Counted from the stretch's first letter, positions 1 through 8,472 are shown. The stretch: DNA of 9,276 nucleotides from an uncultured Pseudomonadota bacterium (GCA_903895005.1 CAITSH010000315.1:1-9276); one strand, 5' to 3'. Numbers and translations: made by a program. Notes: generated by a model from the sequence alone, not told the origin.

Positions 1-1
1 A

Positions 2-505
2 TTCGACCCTTATGGAAAAATCGGCGAGAACATTTCCGTACGCCGCTTCGTTCGCTACCAAGCGGCTGGCAAGCTCGCCCAATATATTCACGGTGGTTCG
101 AAAATCGGAGTTGTTGTCGACGTTGTCGGCGGCGATGAAGGTTTGGCGCGCGATCTCGCAATGCAAATCGCAGCATCCAAGCCGGTCGCGCTATCCCGCG
201 AACAGGTTCCCGTCGAACTGATAGAAAAGGAACGGAGCGTCGCTGCGGCCAAAGCCGCTGAATCCGGCAAACCGGCCAACATCGTCGAAAAAATGATCGA
301 AGGAAGCGTTCAGAAATATCTGAAGGAAGTGACGCTTTTAGGGCAGGCCTTCGTAAAGGACGACAAACAAAGCATTGAGGGCTTGCTTAAATCAAAGAGC
401 GCAACCGTCGCTGGCTTCTCACTTTATGTCGTTGGCGAGGGCATCGAGAAAAAGACCACCGATTTTGCCGCAGAGGTAATGGCTCAGGCGGGCTTGGCCA
501 GGTAA
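2..505 (+). CDS. tsf: Elongation factor Ts, 3' part (5' end outside window)
   Basis: EF-Ts is the cytoplasmic guanine-nucleotide exchange factor that reloads EF-Tu with GTP during translation elongation. The frame is open from base 2 and encodes 167 residues up to the TAA at 503-505, so roughly the first 110-130 residues of a typical 280-295 residue protein lie upstream. Visible family segments are [13 protein letters not shown], then the [13 protein letters not shown] strand of the core domain, [18 protein letters not shown], and near the C-terminus [18 protein letters not shown], which is the usual EF-Ts order. A TTG at 143 is internal and is not a start, because strongly conserved EF-Ts sequence precedes it without a break. 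pyrH begins 14 bases after the stop, matching the common rpsB-tsf-pyrH-frr order; rpsB would be expected just upstream. The identification is secure; only the 5' end is missing. Confidence 0.96.
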   Translation, partial: FDPYGKIGENISVRRFVRYQAAGKLAQYIHGGSKIGVVVDVVGGDEGLARDLAMQIAASKPVALSREQVPVELIEKERSVAAAKAAESGKPANIVEKMIEGSVQKYLKEVTLLGQAFVKDDKQSIEGLLKSKSATVAGFSLYVVGEGIEKKTTDFAAEVMAQAGLAR

Positions 506-519
506 CCGAGATCGCAACC

Positions 520-1239
520 ATGAGCACACCCACCAAGTACAAACGCATTTTGCTGAAGCTTTCGGGCGAAGCTCTGATGGGGGACGATCCCTTCGGAATC
601 AACCGGACCACGATAGACAGAATAGTTTCGGAAATTGCGGAAATTGCAAAGCTCGATCTCGAAATGGGTGTGGTTATCGGCGGTGGCAACATATTCCGGG
701 GAGTCGCCCCCGGGGCGGCCGGAATGGATCGGGCGACGGCCGACTATATGGGCATGCTTGCAACCATAATGAATGCACTCGCCCTACAGGATGCCATGCG
801 GCGCGCGGGGTTGAATGCCAGGGTGCAGTCGGCCTTGAATATTGAACAGGTCGTAGAGCCCTACATCCGTGGCAAGGCGATCCGGTACCTCGAGGAAGGG
901 AAGATCGTCATTTTCGCAGCTGGCACGGGCAACCCGTTCTTTACCACGGACACCGCTGCAGCTCTTCGGGCCTCCGAGATCGGGGCGGAGATAGTGCTGA
1001 AGGCAACCAAGGTGGATGGCGTTTACACGGCCGATCCTAAAACCAATCCTGATGCCACGCGTTATACGAGTCTTACGTTTGACGAAGCGTTCACGCGTAA
1101 TCTGAAAGTTATGGATGCGACCGCCTTGGCCCTTTGCCGGGACCAAAAATTGCCGCTTATCGTTTTTAGTATCTTCAAATCCGGAGCCCTCAAGCGGGTG
1201 ATCCTGGGCGAAGACGAGGGGACGCTCGTTCACGCATAA
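520..1239 (+). CDS. pyrH: UMP kinase (uridylate kinase)
   Basis: PyrH is the bacterial-type UMP kinase (amino-acid kinase fold, hexameric, cytoplasmic). It phosphorylates UMP to UDP with ATP, feeding UTP, CTP and nucleotide-sugar pools. The 239-residue product matches the family length (about 240). Motifs in order are the N-terminal nucleotide-binding KLSGEAL (residues 13-19), GGGNIFRG (54-61), the [18 protein letters not shown] helix (75-92), the UMP/phosphate loop [13 protein letters not shown] (135-147) and [13 protein letters not shown] (161-173), which marks the ATP side. The ATG at 520 has only a weak GAG about 9 bases upstream, but it places [12 protein letters not shown] at the expected distance from the N-terminus. 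The gene follows tsf after 14 bases and is probably co-transcribed with it. Family members are commonly controlled allosterically by GTP and UTP; nothing in the DNA indicates additional control. No oddities were seen. Confidence 0.97.
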   Translation: MSTPTKYKRILLKLSGEALMGDDPFGINRTTIDRIVSEIAEIAKLDLEMGVVIGGGNIFRGVAPGAAGMDRATADYMGMLATIMNALALQDAMRRAGLNARVQSALNIEQVVEPYIRGKAIRYLEEGKIVIFAAGTGNPFFTTDTAAALRASEIGAEIVLKATKVDGVYTADPKTNPDATRYTSLTFDEAFTRNLKVMDATALALCRDQKLPLIVFSIFKSGALKRVILGEDEGTLVHA

Positions 1240-1269
1240 TGCGGTTTGCGGGCGGCGGCATTATTTTCT

Positions 1270-1283
1270 CCCGCGCCAGCGGG
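1270..1283 (+). other. Small GC stem-loop in pyrH-frr gap
   Basis: In the 105-base gap between pyrH and frr, CCCGC (1270-1274) can pair with GCGGG (1279-1283) around a GCCA loop. The CCCGC arm could alternatively pair with the upstream GCGGG at 1248-1252. No T-run follows, so it does not look like an intrinsic terminator. A role in attenuation or RNA stability is possible but unsupported. Confidence 0.2.
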
Positions 1284-1334
1284 TTAGTGAGTCCCAAACG
1301 CCGGATGGAATTCGGTGGTAATCGAAACAGTTTT

Positions 1335-1340
1335 GGAGGA
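1335..1340 (+). promoter_or_regulatory. Ribosome binding site deciding the frr start
   Basis: GGAGGA is the strongest Shine-Dalgarno sequence in the window. It sits four bases before the GTG at 1345 (five counted from GGAGG). The upstream in-frame GTG at 1315 has only weak purine context and would add ten residues not typical of RRF, so this site selects 1345 as the start. Confidence 0.85.
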
Positions 1341-1344
1341 AGAC

Positions 1345-1908
1345 GTGGCTACGATCGGCGAAGTTAAGAAAAACACCGAGCAAAAGATGCAGAAGTCGGT
1401 CGAAGCCTTGAAGACTGACTTGTCAAAGGTCCGTACTGGCCGAGCCCATCCGGGAATACTCGATCATGTTCAAGTGGATTATTACGGCAGCATGGTTCCC
1501 TTGAGCCAAGTCGCCAACGTGAGTCTGATTGACGCACGCACGATCGGGGTAACACCTTGGGAAAAAAAAATGGCGGCGCCCATCGAAAAGGCCATTCGAG
1601 AGGCTGATCTCGGGCTCAATCCCTCGGCGCAGGGGGACATCATCCGCATCCCCATGCCACCGCTTACCGAAGAGCGCCGTCGTGAACTGATCAAGGTTGT
1701 AAAAGGCGAGGCCGAGGACGCGCGAATAGCGGTTCGGAATCTGCGCAGAGATGCCAACCAGGCGCTAAAAGAAATGCTCAAGGCTAAATCCGTTCCTGAA
1801 GACGACGAACGCAGGGCTCAGGATGATGTCCAGAAACTTACGGACAAGTTCATCGCGGAAATCGAAAAAATGATTCAGGCCAAGGAATCCGAATTGTTGG
1901 GTGTGTAA
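1345..1908 (+). CDS. frr: Ribosome recycling factor
   Basis: RRF works with EF-G in the cytoplasm to split post-termination ribosomes so that subunits can be reused; it is essential in most bacteria. From the GTG at 1345 the product is 187 residues, close to the 185 of E. coli. Conserved blocks are RTGRAHP (30-36; the usual serine before proline is histidine here), [21 protein letters not shown] (88-108, the domain II hinge), [18 protein letters not shown] (110-127), VRNLRRDAN (130-138) and [15 protein letters not shown] near the C-terminus. These give the three-helix-bundle domain I flanking a beta-barrel domain II. The longer frame from GTG 1315 would add an unconserved ten-residue extension, and the GGAGGA lies inside that extension, which argues against it. 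frr follows pyrH, as in many Proteobacteria, with uppS downstream. Identification is secure and the start is well supported. Confidence 0.96.
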   Translation: MATIGEVKKNTEQKMQKSVEALKTDLSKVRTGRAHPGILDHVQVDYYGSMVPLSQVANVSLIDARTIGVTPWEKKMAAPIEKAIREADLGLNPSAQGDIIRIPMPPLTEERRRELIKVVKGEAEDARIAVRNLRRDANQALKEMLKAKSVPEDDERRAQDDVQKLTDKFIAEIEKMIQAKESELLGV

Positions 1909-1941
1909 GCGGCTCGCCCAAAGACACATTAATTACTACAC

Positions 1942-2013
1942 ATGCAAAAATTCACCAGCTCAACGCAGTAAATTCAGCATGTAGGCGATCTACCGAATCA
2001 CATAGCCATCATT
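1942..2013 (+). other. In-frame upstream part of uppS interrupted by TAA
   Basis: Directly upstream of and in frame with the uppS ATG at 2014, the codons read MQKFTSSTQ, stop, [14 protein letters not shown], and then run into MDGNGRW. The ATG is at 1942 and the TAA at 1969-1971. The segment after the stop contains the family's usual strand (a proline/histidine followed by hydrophobic residues) before MDGNGRW, so it looks like genuine coding sequence. No canonical ATG, GTG or TTG lies in frame between the TAA and 2014; the first codon after the stop is ATT at 1972. No clear Shine-Dalgarno precedes 1942, 1972 or 2014. This may be a nonsense mutation, a base error, readthrough, or start at an unusual codon. 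Confidence 0.6.
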
Positions 2014-2736
2014 ATGGATGGCAACGGACGGTGGGCGAAGAAGCGTCATCTACCCCGCGTCGCAGGCCATAAGCGCGGTGTTGAAGCCGTCCGCGAAGTT
2101 ACGCGAGCATGCATCGAGTCGGGAATCGGGCATCTGACCTTATTCGCATTCAGCTCTGAAAACTGGCGACGTCCAGAAGAAGAGGTATCCGTCCTCCAGC
2201 AACTTTTTGCGATGGCACTGGAACAGGAAGTAGAACGCCTCCACCGTAACGGGGTGAGACTCAAGGTCATCGGGGAATTAGATGCTTTCAATCCGCGCAT
2301 CTCTGAACTCGTGTCCTCTGCGGAAGCCCTAACCAGCGGAAATGCTGGGCTGACGCTTACCATTGCAGCAAATTACGGCGGGCGTAAAGACGTGCTGCAG
2401 GCGGTGGAAACCATGATTCGCAAGCCACCGAGTTCGGGAACGCATTACAGCGAGTCCGATTTGGCCATGCATCTGGCCATGAATTACGCCCCGGAGCCTG
2501 ATCTATTCATCAGAACGGGCGGGGAACAACGGATAAGCAATTTTTTGCTCTGGCACTTAGCCTACACGGAGCTCTACTTCACTGACACCTTGTGGCCAGA
2601 CTTTGATACCGCGGCCTTTGCCTCCGCTATTGAATGGTATCGTGCCAGAGAACGTCGCTTCGGACGAACGAGCGAGCAACTGAACGAGACCAAAGCCGTC
2701 AACGAGACGATACAGAGGCGACGTCTGGCATCATAG
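2014..2736 (+). CDS. uppS: Undecaprenyl diphosphate synthase (5' end uncertain)
   Basis: UppS is the cytoplasmic cis-prenyltransferase that adds eight isopentenyl units to farnesyl diphosphate, giving the C55 lipid carrier for peptidoglycan and O-antigen assembly. From ATG 2014 the product is 240 residues, against about 250-260 in relatives. Visible motifs are the diphosphate-binding [10 protein letters not shown] (1-10, with the catalytic aspartate at residue 2), GHKRG (18-22), [10 protein letters not shown] (45-54), [14 protein letters not shown] (167-180) and FTDTLWPDF (189-197), all characteristic of the family. The ATG at 2014 is the first canonical start that is open through to the stop, but it omits the conserved HIAII strand before MDGNGRW. 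That strand is encoded just upstream, behind an in-frame TAA, so the real N-terminus is doubtful. The gene lies between frr and cdsA as usual. The identity is certain; the start is not. Confidence 0.9.
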   Translation: MDGNGRWAKKRHLPRVAGHKRGVEAVREVTRACIESGIGHLTLFAFSSENWRRPEEEVSVLQQLFAMALEQEVERLHRNGVRLKVIGELDAFNPRISELVSSAEALTSGNAGLTLTIAANYGGRKDVLQAVETMIRKPPSSGTHYSESDLAMHLAMNYAPEPDLFIRTGGEQRISNFLLWHLAYTELYFTDTLWPDFDTAAFASAIEWYRARERRFGRTSEQLNETKAVNETIQRRRLAS

Positions 2737-2782
2737 TCGAAGCGGTTTGTAGATAGTCTTCCCGTAACCAAACGGACCTGTA

Positions 2783-3604
2783 ATGCTCAAAACGCGGGTC
2801 ATAACAGCGGTTGTGCTAGTCGCCGTCTTCTTGATCGCTCTTTACTTCCTGACGGCGCGAGGCTGGTTATTCGTTTGTGCAGCCATCCTGGCTGTAGCCG
2901 CTTGGGAATGGGCGGGTTTGACTCGCTTGAGTGCCGCTCAGAGGGCTGGATATTCGGCTGCGATGGTAGTAACCGCCCTTTTGTTCGCTTGGAACTGGAT
3001 CCCGACACCGACTTTTCATGACGTCGCGCCATTCTATTTGCTAGCGACGGCATTCTGGATATTCGGCATGCCGCTCTGGTTAAAACGAGGCCTGCCGGTC
3101 AAGAAGTTCATGATCGTGCTTATCGTTGGATGGGTAGTGCTACCGGCATGCTTTTTCGCAATGGTTCATTTACGGGGGATATCCCCGAACACATTGCTAC
3201 GCTTCATGGCGATTGTTTGGTTGGCAGACAGCGCGGCATATTTCGCCGGGCGCAGTTTCGGACGTCACAAACTTGCACCTTCAATCAGTCCCGGAAAAAC
3301 ATGGGAAGGAGTCGCGGGCGCGCTTCTAGCTGTTACCGCATACGGAATTGGCTGGTGCTTCTTCTTTAACGAAAGCACTCCGCCTGTTCTGAATGATTCA
3401 GTATTAGGGGCGGCTGCAATCCTTCCCGTTTTATGGATTCTCGCGGCGTTTAGCATCTGCGGTGATCTGTTTGAATCAGCGCTGAAAAGGCTTGCCGGCG
3501 TAAAGGATAGTGGCAAAATTCTGCCGGGGCACGGTGGAATCCTCGACCGGATTGACGCATTGATACCTGTGTTGCCCATGTCCGCCATTTTGTTTTTACT
3601 ATAG
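2783..3604 (+). CDS. cdsA: Phosphatidate cytidylyltransferase (CDP-diglyceride synthase)
   Basis: CdsA is an integral inner-membrane enzyme that makes CDP-diacylglycerol from phosphatidic acid and CTP, the branch point to phosphatidylethanolamine, phosphatidylglycerol and cardiolipin. The 273-residue product is close to the family length (265-285) and is mostly hydrophobic, with several predicted membrane segments starting at residues 7-24. The C-terminal family signature is complete at about residues 232-258: S-A-L-K-R, then V-K-D-S-G-K, then [11 protein letters not shown], with the acidic and K-D residues expected for metal and CTP binding. Upstream, [15 protein letters not shown] and SPGKTWEG are also typical of CdsA. 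The ATG at 2783 has a modest GGA six bases upstream. The stop is followed after eight bases by dxr, a common arrangement. No irregularity was seen. Confidence 0.96.
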   Translation: MLKTRVITAVVLVAVFLIALYFLTARGWLFVCAAILAVAAWEWAGLTRLSAAQRAGYSAAMVVTALLFAWNWIPTPTFHDVAPFYLLATAFWIFGMPLWLKRGLPVKKFMIVLIVGWVVLPACFFAMVHLRGISPNTLLRFMAIVWLADSAAYFAGRSFGRHKLAPSISPGKTWEGVAGALLAVTAYGIGWCFFFNESTPPVLNDSVLGAAAILPVLWILAAFSICGDLFESALKRLAGVKDSGKILPGHGGILDRIDALIPVLPMSAILFLL

Positions 3605-3612
3605 TTAAAACG

Positions 3613-4797
3613 ATGCAAAATATCACTGTACTTGGCGCGACCGGTTCAATTGGGCGTAGCACACTTGATGTTGTCGCCAGGCACCCTGACCGCTACCGCG
3701 TGTTCGCGTTGACGGCCAACACAAGTCACGAAGATCTCGCTGCATTGTGCGCATTACATCGCCCGGACTACGCAGTGATCGCAGACGCGGCCCATGCGCA
3801 AGCATTGGAGGCATCACTTAAGCGTGCTGGCTTAACCACTCGGATTTTAACCGGGGAGGCGGGGTTAATCGAAAGCGTTCAGTCTCCGGTCGTGGACACC
3901 GTAATGGCCGCCATTGTCGGCGCAGCCGGATTGGCCCCAAGTCTGGCCGCTGCCGAATCCGGAAAGAAAATACTGCTTGCAAACAAGGAAGCGCTCGTTA
4001 TGGCTGGTCCCGTTTTCATGCAAAAAATAACGGCGTCCGGGGCGACCCTTCTACCGATTGATAGCGAGCACAACGCGATATTTCAATGCCTTCCGGTGAA
4101 TGGAAAGGGAAAACTCCATGAAAAAGGAGTGCGCCGGATCCTGCTCACAGGATCGGGGGGGCCGTTTCGGACCAGCCCTTTGGAATCATTGCAGAACGTA
4201 ACCCCGGATCAGGCTTGCGCCCATCCGAATTGGGTCATGGGACGCAAGATCTCGGTGGATTCCGCGACTATGATGAACAAAGGACTGGAAGTGATCGAGG
4301 CCCGGTGGCTGTTTGATGCGATGCCAGATCAAATCCAGGTCGTAATTCATCCGCAGAGCATCGTCCACTCCATGGTCGAATACTCCGACGGATCGGTACT
4401 GGCCCAACTTGGCAATCCTGACATGCGCACGCCGATCGCTCAGGCGCTCGCCTTTCCGGATCGTATCGAGTCAGGCGTTCCGTCTCTCGATTTCTTTAAC
4501 TCCAAGGCTTTGACGTTCGAGCCACCTGATTTTGACAGATTCGCAGCGCTCAAACTTGCATATGAGGTTTTGAGTTCCGACGGATCGGCCGCTACCGTGT
4601 TTAACGCGGCAAACGAGGTTGCGGTGGCAAGGTTTCTAGAAAATGGACTTCCATTCCCTCAAATAACCGCTGTCATAGCGGAATCTCTCGCTCGAATTCC
4701 TGTAGTGCCACTGCACGATCTTGAAACCATAATTGAAGCGGACCGGGTCGGCAGGGCAACCGCAAATGATGTTATTGAAGAACTGCTTATCAAATGA
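3613..4797 (+). CDS. dxr: 1-deoxy-D-xylulose 5-phosphate reductoisomerase
   Basis: Dxr catalyses the NADPH-dependent rearrangement and reduction of DXP to 2-C-methyl-D-erythritol 4-phosphate, the committed step of the MEP isoprenoid pathway in the cytoplasm; it is the target of fosmidomycin. The 394-residue product matches the family (about 390-400). Evidence includes the dinucleotide-binding GATGSIG (8-14), [12 protein letters not shown] (121-132), the metal-binding [12 protein letters not shown] (148-159, with D150 and E152), LTGSGGPF (178-185), [18 protein letters not shown] (from 218, with E226 as third metal ligand) and [12 protein letters not shown]. No recognisable Shine-Dalgarno precedes the ATG at 3613, which lies eight bases after the cdsA stop, so coupling to cdsA translation is likely. 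Its TGA overlaps the rseP ATG. It supplies precursors that UppS, encoded two genes upstream, uses. All key residues are present. Confidence 0.97.
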   Translation: MQNITVLGATGSIGRSTLDVVARHPDRYRVFALTANTSHEDLAALCALHRPDYAVIADAAHAQALEASLKRAGLTTRILTGEAGLIESVQSPVVDTVMAAIVGAAGLAPSLAAAESGKKILLANKEALVMAGPVFMQKITASGATLLPIDSEHNAIFQCLPVNGKGKLHEKGVRRILLTGSGGPFRTSPLESLQNVTPDQACAHPNWVMGRKISVDSATMMNKGLEVIEARWLFDAMPDQIQVVIHPQSIVHSMVEYSDGSVLAQLGNPDMRTPIAQALAFPDRIESGVPSLDFFNSKALTFEPPDFDRFAALKLAYEVLSSDGSAATVFNAANEVAVARFLENGLPFPQITAVIAESLARIPVVPLHDLETIIEADRVGRATANDVIEELLIK

Positions 4798-6158
4798 GCC
4801 TTCTCATCACCGTGCTGGCGTTCCTTGCTGCACTTGCTATCCTCATCGTGATACACGAACTGGGGCATTTCACCGTCGCGCGTCTCTGCGGCGTAAAAGT
4901 CCTGCGTTTTTCGGTGGGATTCGGGAAGCCTCTGTTTTCTATCAAAGCGGGCGCAGATCAAACCGAGTGGTCTCTAGCGGCCTGGCCTTTGGGCGGCTAT
5001 GTGAAAATGTTGGATGAGCGGGAAGGTTTCGTCGACCCGCAGGATCTCAAGCGAGCGTTCAATCGACAGAGTGTCTGGAAGCGCATAGCAATCGTCATCG
5101 CCGGCCCCGCGGCGAATCTTGCGTTGGCGGTCTTGATTTATTGGACAGTGCTCATCCTGGGCGTGGTGGAAGCGAAGCCGATCCTCGCGCCACCTGAACA
5201 GGGAACAATCGCGGCTGCCAGCGGGTTGCAAGGTGGCGAAACAGTCGTCCGCGTGAATGGTATTCCCGTTGCGAGCTGGCAGGATCTTCGCTGGCACCTC
5301 TTAAAACATATGGTCGACAGGTCCGTGGCAAGCGTGGAAACCCTCAACACGAGGAACGAAATAAACTGGGCGAATCTAGATTTCACAACGTTTAAATCAA
5401 ACGACCTCGAAGGTGACCTACTCGCACGATCCGGTCTTCGTTTGTTCAGGCCGCGGGTAGCGCCTGTCATCGGTCATGTTGTAAGTGGCAGCGTTGCAGC
5501 GCTGGCGGGCATTAAATCTGGCGATCGCGTCTTGACGGCGGCCGGGATCACTGTCGACTCCTGGGAACAGTTGGTAGGCGTGATTCGCGCGCATGGCGGC
5601 GAGAAACTCGACGTACTTATCAAGACTACGTCCGGGAACCGCGCGATCACCTTGGTGCCTGAGGTTGTACAACAAGGTGGCTCGAAATGGGGCCGAATAG
5701 GCGTCTCTGCACAACTGGATGACGCAAATCTAAAAAACATGACGGTCACAGTCCGTTACGGTGCGATGGAGGCATTTCCACGGGCTTGTGAACGCACATT
5801 GGAAACTGCACTCTTCAGCCTTCGCATGCTCGGCAAAATGCTTCTGGGACAGATTTCCTGGAAAAATCTGAGCGGGCCGGTCACGATCGCTGACTATGCC
5901 GGGCAATCAGCGCAACACGGGGTCATTGCCTACATGGGCTTTTTGGCACTGATCAGCATCAGTCTGGGCGTACTGAATTTACTGCCCATCCCATTATTGG
6001 ATGGGGGCCATTTGTTGTATTATATTGTCGAATTACTTAAAGGAAGTCCGGTATCTGATCGGGTGATGGAATTTGGCCAAAAAGTCGGATTGTCCTTGCT
6101 TATCCTTCTGACCGTTTTTGCCTTTTACAACGATATAAATCGATTAATCTCAGGCTGA
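4794..6158 (+). CDS. rseP: Intramembrane zinc metalloprotease RseP
   Basis: RseP is a site-2 protease of the inner membrane. In the envelope-stress pathway it cleaves the anti-sigma factor RseA/MucA after a first cut by a DegS-type protease, releasing sigma-E; it also clears leftover signal peptides. The 454 residues match the E. coli length (450). The zinc motif HELGH is at residues 21-25 in the first membrane helix, and the second catalytic motif, N-x-x-P-x-x-x-L-D-G, is at 395-404 near the C-terminus, with the zinc-ligand aspartate at 403. Between them are two PDZ-like domains (about 115-205 and 220-295), including [13 protein letters not shown] and [11 protein letters not shown]. The ATG at 4794 overlaps the dxr stop (ATGA), so translational coupling is likely. 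bamA follows directly, as in most Proteobacteria, placing a stress protease beside the machinery whose failure it reports. No anomalies were seen. Confidence 0.96.
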   Translation: MSLLITVLAFLAALAILIVIHELGHFTVARLCGVKVLRFSVGFGKPLFSIKAGADQTEWSLAAWPLGGYVKMLDEREGFVDPQDLKRAFNRQSVWKRIAIVIAGPAANLALAVLIYWTVLILGVVEAKPILAPPEQGTIAAASGLQGGETVVRVNGIPVASWQDLRWHLLKHMVDRSVASVETLNTRNEINWANLDFTTFKSNDLEGDLLARSGLRLFRPRVAPVIGHVVSGSVAALAGIKSGDRVLTAAGITVDSWEQLVGVIRAHGGEKLDVLIKTTSGNRAITLVPEVVQQGGSKWGRIGVSAQLDDANLKNMTVTVRYGAMEAFPRACERTLETALFSLRMLGKMLLGQISWKNLSGPVTIADYAGQSAQHGVIAYMGFLALISISLGVLNLLPIPLLDGGHLLYYIVELLKGSPVSDRVMEFGQKVGLSLLILLTVFAFYNDINRLISG

Positions 6159-6168
6159 CTTGACCACC

Positions 6169-8451
6169 ATGTTTCGATTTTTTGTGCTCGGCCTAATTTG
6201 CCTCCCGATAATTGCACAGGCCTTCGAGCCATTCGTCGTTAAAGATATTCGGGTCGAAGGGATACAACGCGTTGAAGCCGGAACGGTTTTCAGCTACCTA
6301 CCTGTAAAAGTTGGGGAAAGAGTCGATGACGCGAAAGCCGCCGCTGCTGTGCGTGCACTCTTCGCAACTGGCTTCTTCAAGGATGTCCGGTTGGAGGTGG
6401 ACCGCGACGTACTTATCGTCGTGATCGAAGAGCGGCCCGCAATTTCATCTATCGAGTTTTCAGGGCTGAAGGAATTCGAGAAAGATGCAATTCTAAAAGC
6501 GTTCAAGGAAGTCGGTCTTGCCGAATCGCGCATATTTGACCGCGCCGTCCTTGATCGCGCAGAACAGGAACTCAAGCGCCAATACCTGAATAGGGGCAAA
6601 TACGGCGTCGTAATGACGACCACTGTAACGCCTCTCGAACGCAACCGGGTCGGCGTAAATTTCAACATCAACGAGGGTGATGCTGCCAAAATTCAGTCTA
6701 TTAATATCATCGGCAATCAAGCATTTGGCGAAAAGGAACTGCTTTCTCAATTCGCCCTAACAACCCCAGGCTGGCTCACTTGGTACAGTAAAAGTGACCA
6801 GTACTCGAAGCAAAAGTTATCCGCCGACTTGGAAACTCTGAGGTCCTATTACTCCAATCGCGGATATCTCGACTTCAACATCGAGTCCACCCAAGTCTCT
6901 ATATCCCCTGACAAAAAAGGGATTTTCATCACGGTTGGAATTGTCGAGGGTGAGAAATATACGATCTCCGAGGTAAGGGTAGGCGGGCAGATGTTGCTTC
7001 CGGAGGCTGATGTCCGCGCTCTGATACAACTCAAACCGGGCGATACATTTTCCCGGGAAGCCCTCAACGACAGCGTTAAAAGAATTACTGACAGGCTCGG
7101 CAACGATGGGTACGCTTTTGCCAACGTAAATCCTGTCCCGGAGACCGATAAGGACAAACGGCAGGTTACGTTCAATTTTCTGATCGATCCCGGCCGTCGT
7201 GTTTACGTGCGACGCATCAATGTCGCCGGCAACACGAAGACCCGCGACGAAGTCATTCGTCGTGAATTACGACAACTTGAGGGGGCGTATTACGACACTG
7301 ATAAGTTGCAAAAATCCAAGCAGCGGCTTGATCGTCTGGGCTACTTCTCTGAAGTCGATGTTGAAACCCCCCCGGTTCCGGGCTCTCCTGATCAAGTTGA
7401 TGCAACAGTAAAGGTTAAGGAAAAGCCAACCGGTGCATTCCTCGTTGGCGCAGGATTCTCGAGTAGTGAAAAATTAACCGTTTCGAGTTCCATATCCCAG
7501 GACAATATATTTGGAAGTGGCAAATCGGTCTCTGCTGCGATAAACAGCAGCAAAAGCAGCAAAACCTACTCACTTTCTCAAACAGACCCCTATTACACGG
7601 TCGATGGAGTGGCTAGAGGCTTCGATCTTTTTACTCGCACCACAGACGCCGCCCGTCTTGGTCTGGGCGACTACAATACGACCAGCACCGGGGGCGGAGT
7701 GCGGTTTGGATATCCGCTGACTGCGTATGACCGCCTCTCTTTCGGACTTTCTGTAGACGTCACCAAGATCGGATTGGGGGATGTCTCGACGGGAAACGTA
7801 CCTCAACGTTACATTGACTATGTCAACACGTTCGGCGCAAATACGACATCAATTATCGGGACTGCGGGATGGGGACGCGACAATCGAGACAGTATTCTCT
7901 GGCCAACGACCGGAGAACGTCGTGCAATCAGTGTGGAGGCAACCGCACCTCCAGGAAAACTACGCTATTACAAGGTCACGGCATCGGAACAAGTGTTCTA
8001 TACATTCGCCCGAGACTATACCGTCATGCTCAACGGAGAAATTGGGGTTGGCGATGGATACAATGGCAAGCCCCTGCCGTTTTTCAGGAACTTCTATGCG
8101 GGCGGCATGGGCTCTGTACGTGGATACCAGCCCTCATCCCTGGGGCCCAGAGATCCCAATGGGGCATATCTTGGCGGAACACGCCGCATCGTTGGCAATG
8201 CGGAATTTCTTTTTCCGCTCCCGGGTTCTGGACGGGACAGGCAGTTTCGCCTGAGCACTTTTGTTGACGGGGGGCAAGTCTATGAAGACGGTAAAAAAAT
8301 CACCTTCGGCGACATGCGCTACACCGCAGGGGTAGCTGCATTCTGGAGTTCGCCAATGGGCCCGCTTAAGATAAGTTACGCGCGGCCATTGAACGAAAAA
8401 ACCGGTGATACCCTGCAAAAGTTCCAGTTCACCTTTGGGCAAACATTCTGA
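6169..8451 (+). CDS. bamA: Outer membrane protein assembly factor BamA
   Basis: BamA is the central Omp85-family subunit of the BAM complex; it folds and inserts beta-barrel proteins into the outer membrane. From ATG 6169 the product is 760 residues, in the range of betaproteobacterial BamA. A signal peptide ends near residue 18 (PIIAQA before FEPF). Five POTRA domains follow at roughly 21-90, 91-170, 173-260, 264-342 and 345-420, opening with FVVKDIRVEGIQRVEAGTVF. The barrel occupies about 421-760. The L6-loop VRGY motif is at 650-653, inside GGMGSVRGYQ, and the chain ends with the outer-membrane signal FQFTFGQTF and a terminal phenylalanine. A TTG at 6160 is an alternative start adding three residues; it has an AGG at better spacing, while ATG is the better start codon and gives a tidy signal peptide. 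The gene sits between rseP and skp, its functional partners. Confidence 0.96.
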   Translation: MFRFFVLGLICLPIIAQAFEPFVVKDIRVEGIQRVEAGTVFSYLPVKVGERVDDAKAAAAVRALFATGFFKDVRLEVDRDVLIVVIEERPAISSIEFSGLKEFEKDAILKAFKEVGLAESRIFDRAVLDRAEQELKRQYLNRGKYGVVMTTTVTPLERNRVGVNFNINEGDAAKIQSINIIGNQAFGEKELLSQFALTTPGWLTWYSKSDQYSKQKLSADLETLRSYYSNRGYLDFNIESTQVSISPDKKGIFITVGIVEGEKYTISEVRVGGQMLLPEADVRALIQLKPGDTFSREALNDSVKRITDRLGNDGYAFANVNPVPETDKDKRQVTFNFLIDPGRRVYVRRINVAGNTKTRDEVIRRELRQLEGAYYDTDKLQKSKQRLDRLGYFSEVDVETPPVPGSPDQVDATVKVKEKPTGAFLVGAGFSSSEKLTVSSSISQDNIFGSGKSVSAAINSSKSSKTYSLSQTDPYYTVDGVARGFDLFTRTTDAARLGLGDYNTTSTGGGVRFGYPLTAYDRLSFGLSVDVTKIGLGDVSTGNVPQRYIDYVNTFGANTTSIIGTAGWGRDNRDSILWPTTGERRAISVEATAPPGKLRYYKVTASEQVFYTFARDYTVMLNGEIGVGDGYNGKPLPFFRNFYAGGMGSVRGYQPSSLGPRDPNGAYLGGTRRIVGNAEFLFPLPGSGRDRQFRLSTFVDGGQVYEDGKKITFGDMRYTAGVAAFWSSPMGPLKISYARPLNEKTGDTLQKFQFTFGQTF

Positions 8452-8472
8452 TGCTGCGCACCGCCCGGATTT

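Noticed and set aside
784..1233. 149-codon open frame on the minus strand across pyrH
   Set aside because: It lies entirely opposite a well-conserved gene, has no recognisable motif or own start signal, and is explained by the codon composition of pyrH.
1270..1290. Intrinsic terminator after pyrH
   Set aside because: The stem is only five pairs and is followed by TTAGTGAG rather than a T-run.
3175..3186. Perfect 12-base palindrome GGGGATATCCCC in cdsA
   Set aside because: It is a single occurrence inside coding sequence with no partner site or intergenic context; chance is sufficient.
5985..6005. Seven-pair inverted repeat (CCCATCC / GGATGGG, seven-base loop) inside rseP
   Set aside because: It encodes the invariant P-I-P-L-L-D-G active-site region, where codon choice is constrained, and no T-run follows, so it is not a terminator.
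6090..6139. Possible promoter before bamA (TTGTCC and GATATA/TATAAA)
   Set aside because: Spacings between the possible -35 and -10 elements are about 10 or over 30 bases, not the roughly 17 needed, and the region is rseP coding sequence.
8087..8118. Sigma-E-like -35 (GGAACTT) inside bamA upstream of skp
   Set aside because: The heptamer fits, but the best -10-like TCTG is 19 bases away, too far for a typical sigma-E promoter, and the bases encode the conserved RNFYAGG segment.
7781..8267. Two long plus-strand frames overlapping the bamA barrel region
   Set aside because: They are out-of-frame shadows of bamA with no conserved features or ribosome binding sites.
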